Below, one piece after another: positions 5,731 through 8,845 of a DNA stretch of 8,845 nt. This stretch comes from an uncultured Bacillota bacterium (GTDB taxonomy: Bacteria; Bacillota; Clostridia; Lachnospirales; Lachnospiraceae). The notes beneath the pieces are model-generated. The model was not told where the DNA came from and did no database searches. It saw only the letters and a list, made by a program, of their open reading frames with translations. Every line of letters starts with the position of its first letter. Positions within the stretch are counted from its first letter, which is position 1. Where the stretch lies: the NCBI GenBank assembly GCA_905200905.1, contig CAJKMA010000088.1:1-8845 (forward strand), written 5' to 3'. Position numbers and translations under genes: made by a program.

Positions 5731-6754
5731 AAGAAAATACCTGGATATTGTCTGGATTGTACTGTTAGCCATTATAATGGGGACTGTTTTGATTTTGCTA
5801 TGTGGAGCTAATCCTCTGGAAGCATACGCGATGTTTTTTGGAGGTGTTTTTGGAAATCTTAATGGATTCTGCGAAATTTTTGTAAAAGCAACCCCGTTGA
5901 TTTTAACAGGACTTGGATGTGCAGTAGCATTTCGTACAGGTTTTTTCAATATTGGTGCAGAAGGACAATTTTATATTGGTGCCATTGCTGCTGCTATGGT
6001 TTCCTTAACGTTTACACAAGTTCCAGGTGGGTTTCGTATTGTGCTTTCTATTGCAGCAGGTTTTATCGGTGGAGGAATCTGGGCATTGATCGCAGCGGTT
6101 ATGAAATCTAAATTTGGTATTTCTGAAATTATTGTAACCATTATGTTAAATTATATTGCGATTAATATTCTGGGAATTGCAGTACGTACCTTTTTGATGG
6201 ATCCGGCGGGGTCAGTTCCTCAGTCAGCCAGAATTGACAGGGAAGCAACTTTTTCTTATTTGATGCCGCCTACTACCCTGCATGGAGGGATTTTTGTTGC
6301 TGTGGCAGCAGTAGTATTAATCTGGATTCTTATGGAAAAAACAAAGTTTGGTTATGAAATGAAAGTGGTGGGAATGAACAAGCATGGAGCCTCCTGCAAT
6401 GGGATTTCCGTCCTTAAAAATATTGTTCTGTCAGCTTTTTTAAGCGGTGGACTGGCTGGAATTGCAGGTGTGATTGAAGTCATTGCTGTGCAGAAGAAGC
6501 TGATAGAAGGAATTTCTTCGGAGTGCGGTTACACAGCAGTGTTAATTGCTTTGATTGCGGGAAATCGTCCGTGGGGTGTGCTTGCTGCTTCATTGGCCTT
6601 TGCGGCGATGCAGGTCGGAGCAAACTCTATGCAGAGGCAGCTGGGTGTTCCGTCTGCGCTTGTCAGTATTTTGATTGGATTTGTGGTGCTCCTGATCTTG
6701 GGAAGAAAGGTGTTCCGCCTATTACCATTAAAGAAAAAGAATAAGGAGGTATAA
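5720..6754 (+). CDS. ABC importer permease, BPD_transp_2 family (NupP-like)
   Basis: Integral membrane protein of 344 residues with a short basic cytoplasmic N-terminus and multiple hydrophobic segments, clear ones at about 10-28, 58-72, 84-98, 107-128, 136-156, 190-205, 234-256, 270-300 and 311-328. The family motif FNIGAEGQ (76-83) is intact, and the C-terminus is a lysine-rich tail. AAGGAGG (5704-5710), inside the end of the ATPase gene, lies 9 bases before the ATG. It should pair with the second permease as a heterodimeric channel driven by the double-domain ATPase and fed by the lipoprotein. Proteins of this type carry nucleosides and related compounds; the sequence alone does not define the substrate. 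Confidence 0.93.
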   Translation: MGTRRKYLDIVWIVLLAIIMGTVLILLCGANPLEAYAMFFGGVFGNLNGFCEIFVKATPLILTGLGCAVAFRTGFFNIGAEGQFYIGAIAAAMVSLTFTQVPGGFRIVLSIAAGFIGGGIWALIAAVMKSKFGISEIIVTIMLNYIAINILGIAVRTFLMDPAGSVPQSARIDREATFSYLMPPTTLHGGIFVAVAAVVLIWILMEKTKFGYEMKVVGMNKHGASCNGISVLKNIVLSAFLSGGLAGIAGVIEVIAVQKKLIEGISSECGYTAVLIALIAGNRPWGVLAASLAFAAMQVGANSMQRQLGVPSALVSILIGFVVLLILGRKVFRLLPLKKKNKEV

Positions 6755-6756
6755 AG

Positions 6757-7698
6757 ATGCTGGAACAAATTTTTACACTTACATTTTTTACTGCTTTTTT
6801 GGCAGCGGCTGTACGAATGGCGGTTCCACTTATTTATGCTGCTCTAGGGGAAGTGTTTTTGGAGAAAACAGGTATCTTGAACATCGGGCTGGAAGGCGTT
6901 ATGCTGGGCGGTGCCTTTGGGTCTTTTGCAGGGGCATTTTATAGTGACAGTCTGCTGGTGGGATTTCTTTGTGGGATGTTAGGTGGGTGTATGGTTAGCC
7001 TGATTCATGGATTTTTATGTATTAAGTTATTTCAGGATCAGTCGGTCAGCGGTATTGCTCTTAACATTTTTATGTTAGGTGTTACCAGCTTTGGATATAA
7101 ATTGATGTCTGCAGGTGAAACATATCAGCAGATTGAAACGCTTAAACGAATCAGAATTCCTGTACTTAGTAGAATTCCCCTTATTGGAGAAGCTTTTTTT
7201 CATCAGGATATCATGACTTATCTGGTGTTTATTCTGGTGATCCTTGCATCTGTATTTTATAGAAAAACATCATCCGGCTTGGCATTCTCATCTATTGGTG
7301 AAAATCCGCAGTCTGCAGATGCAGCGGGAATCTCTGTATATGGACATCAGTGGGCTGCAATTATTGTGAACGGTGTTTTGGGAGGAATCGGAGGTGCAGT
7401 GCTGGTGTTGGTTCAGCTTGGTAAATTTTCAGAGAATATGATTTCAGGGAGAGGATATATTGCACTTGCTGCGGTCATTCTGGGCAGATATACACCCCTA
7501 GGTACACTGGGAGCTGCTTTTGTGTTTGGAGGTGCCAATGCATTGCAGATTCGTTTGCAGGCTATGGGAGTTCCGCTTCCTACACAGGCACTTGCTATGC
7601 TTCCATACATTATAACGTTACTGACTTTGTTACTTTCTATTGGAAAGAGCAATCAGCCTGAGAAATTAGGCAAACCGTATATCCGTGGTTCCAGATAG
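6757..7698 (+). CDS. ABC importer permease, BPD_transp_2 family (NupQ-like)
   Basis: Integral membrane protein of 313 residues and partner of the preceding permease. The family motif LNIGLEGVML (41-50) is intact, followed by the conserved GENPQSADAAGI loop (181-192) and the glycine-rich GRGYIALAAVILGR segment (231-244), both typical of the second permease in nucleoside and BMP-type importers. It starts 2 bases after the upstream stop codon, with AAGGAGG (6743-6749) overlapping the end of the previous gene, 7 bases from the ATG. It is followed after 27 bases by the deaminase gene, so all five genes appear co-transcribed. Confidence 0.93.
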   Translation: MLEQIFTLTFFTAFLAAAVRMAVPLIYAALGEVFLEKTGILNIGLEGVMLGGAFGSFAGAFYSDSLLVGFLCGMLGGCMVSLIHGFLCIKLFQDQSVSGIALNIFMLGVTSFGYKLMSAGETYQQIETLKRIRIPVLSRIPLIGEAFFHQDIMTYLVFILVILASVFYRKTSSGLAFSSIGENPQSADAAGISVYGHQWAAIIVNGVLGGIGGAVLVLVQLGKFSENMISGRGYIALAAVILGRYTPLGTLGAAFVFGGANALQIRLQAMGVPLPTQALAMLPYIITLLTLLLSIGKSNQPEKLGKPYIRGSR

Positions 7699-7725
7699 GA
7701 ACCTTGAAAATTAGGAGGAAAAGAC

Positions 7726-8845
7726 ATGAGTAAGATTTTAATTAAAAACGCAAAAGCGATTGTAACCTGCAATGCAAAAGATGAAGTCTTTTATGATTCT
7801 GATTTATTGATTGACGGAAAAAAGATTGCTGCAATCGGAAAGAATCTTCAAGCAGAAGGTGCTGAGGTAATTGATGGAAAAGGTAAGTTTGTATATCCTG
7901 GAATGATTAATACACATCATCATTTTTTTCAGACCTTTGTGAGAAATTTGATCACCATTGACTATCCTCATTTAACTGTTATGGATTGGATTGATAAGAT
8001 TTATCGAATTTTCCAGAAAATTGATGATCAGGTTATTTATTATTCTTCTATGACTGCAATGGCAGACTTGTTAAAACATGGCTGTACCACGGCGTTTGAC
8101 CACCAGTATTGTTATACAACAGCAACAGGGAAAAGACCGGTTGACCGTCAGATGGAGGCTGCAGCCCAGTTGGGAATTCGTTATCATGCAGGACGTGGAG
8201 GGAATACACTGCCAAGACAAGAAGGAAGTTCAATCCCTACTGCAATGGTTGAAACAACAGAAGAATTTCTCCAGGATTGTGAACGGCTCATTGATCAATA
8301 TCATGATGCGTCTCCATATTCCATGAGCCAGATTGTGGTATCTCCTTGTCAGCCAATCAATTGTTATAAAGATACCTTTGTAGAATCTGTAAAGCTTGCA
8401 AGAGATAAAGGTGTCCGGCTTCATACGCATCTTGGAGAAGGAGAAAGTGAAGGAATACGGGAACGTTATGGAATGCGTACATTGGATTGGTGTGAGGAAA
8501 TTGGATTTATTGGAGAAGATGTTTTTTATGCACATGCATGGGAATTAACACAGGAAGAATATGAAAAAATCGCGAAAACAGGAACAGGAATCTCTCATTG
8601 TCCGGCACCTGCAGTTCTCGGTGGTTTCCCTATTCTGGATATTAAAAAACTTCAGGAAATGGGAATTCTTGTTAGTCTTGGTTGTGATGGTTCTGCTACG
8701 AATGATAGTTCAAATGAGTTGGATGCGCTGCGTATGGCGTATCTGATGCAGGCGTATCATACAAAAGAAAGAGGCGGAAGTGTTTCTGCTTATGATATGT
8801 TAAAAGTAGCAACCATCAATGGTGCCAAAACACTTGGAAGAATGG
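7726..8845 (+). CDS. Amidohydrolase, 8-oxoguanine/guanine deaminase-like (3' truncated by window)
   Basis: Open without stop for 373 codons to the window end; family members are usually about 450 residues, so some 80 residues are missing. It belongs to the metal-dependent amidohydrolase superfamily, in the aminohydrolase group of TrzN, AtzB and 8-oxoguanine deaminase. The single-metal site is complete: His64 and His66 in NTHHHFFQTF, His235 with catalytic Glu238 in HTHLGE, conserved His270 in YAHAW, and Asp321 in GCDGSA. The family region CTTAFDHQYCY (120-130) is also present. It should hydrolyse an exocyclic amine of a purine-like ring, releasing ammonia, in the cytoplasm. AGGAGG (7713-7718) lies 7 bases before the ATG. 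Its place directly behind the importer suggests it acts on the imported compound. Guanine, 8-oxoguanine and triazine-type substrates cannot be separated from sequence alone. Confidence 0.9.
   Translation, partial: MSKILIKNAKAIVTCNAKDEVFYDSDLLIDGKKIAAIGKNLQAEGAEVIDGKGKFVYPGMINTHHHFFQTFVRNLITIDYPHLTVMDWIDKIYRIFQKIDDQVIYYSSMTAMADLLKHGCTTAFDHQYCYTTATGKRPVDRQMEAAAQLGIRYHAGRGGNTLPRQEGSSIPTAMVETTEEFLQDCERLIDQYHDASPYSMSQIVVSPCQPINCYKDTFVESVKLARDKGVRLHTHLGEGESEGIRERYGMRTLDWCEEIGFIGEDVFYAHAWELTQEEYEKIAKTGTGISHCPAPAVLGGFPILDIKKLQEMGILVSLGCDGSATNDSSNELDALRMAYLMQAYHTKERGGSVSAYDMLKVATINGAKTLGRM

Noticed and set aside
1..8845. CRISPR arrays, tRNA or rRNA genes, insertion sequences
   Set aside because: No regularly spaced repeats, no transposase motifs and no cloverleaf or rRNA-like stretches seen by eye on either strand.

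Overview
The window looks like a chromosomal segment of a gut-type Clostridia (Lachnospiraceae-like) bacterium. The DNA is AT-rich, genes are preceded by strong AGGAGG-type ribosome binding sites, promoters match the sigma-A consensus, and the protein families (lipoprotein-dependent BMP importer, XRE-cupin regulator, Crp/Fnr regulator without an iron-sulfur cluster) fit that group. This placement is inference from style; no rRNA or other phylogenetic marker is present.

Left part (1-1972): a low-molecular-weight protein tyrosine phosphatase gene (+) meets a membrane-anchored SGNH/GDSL hydrolase gene (-) tail to tail. The hydrolase gene is divergent from a Crp/Fnr-family regulator gene (+). The short space between these two carries possible back-to-back promoters and a small perfect palindrome.

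Middle (1973-2336): no intact gene. The minus strand holds a decayed C-terminal piece of a nitrate/sulfonate/taurine-type ABC transporter ATPase. Its signature motif is damaged, the Walker B part is deleted, and it carries a stop codon and frameshifts.

Right part (2337-8845): an XRE-cupin regulator gene (-) is divergent from a tightly packed operon (+). The operon encodes a BMP-family substrate-binding lipoprotein, a double-domain ABC ATPase, two BPD_transp_2 permeases, and an amidohydrolase of the 8-oxoguanine/guanine deaminase type that is cut off by the window end. The operon promoter is a perfect TTGACA-N17-TATAAT. A perfect 16-bp palindrome sits on its -10 box and is the obvious candidate operator for the divergent regulator. 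A hairpin with a short T-run separates the lipoprotein gene from the ATPase gene and may set a high binding-protein to transporter ratio.

The most economical reading is a regulated uptake-and-deamination module for a purine base or related heterocycle. The lipoprotein captures it, the ATPase and permeases import it, and the cytoplasmic deaminase opens its catabolism. The regulator probably senses the substrate or a product through its cupin domain. The window may be the left end of a longer purine-degradation cluster. The operon architecture is well supported; substrate identity is inference.
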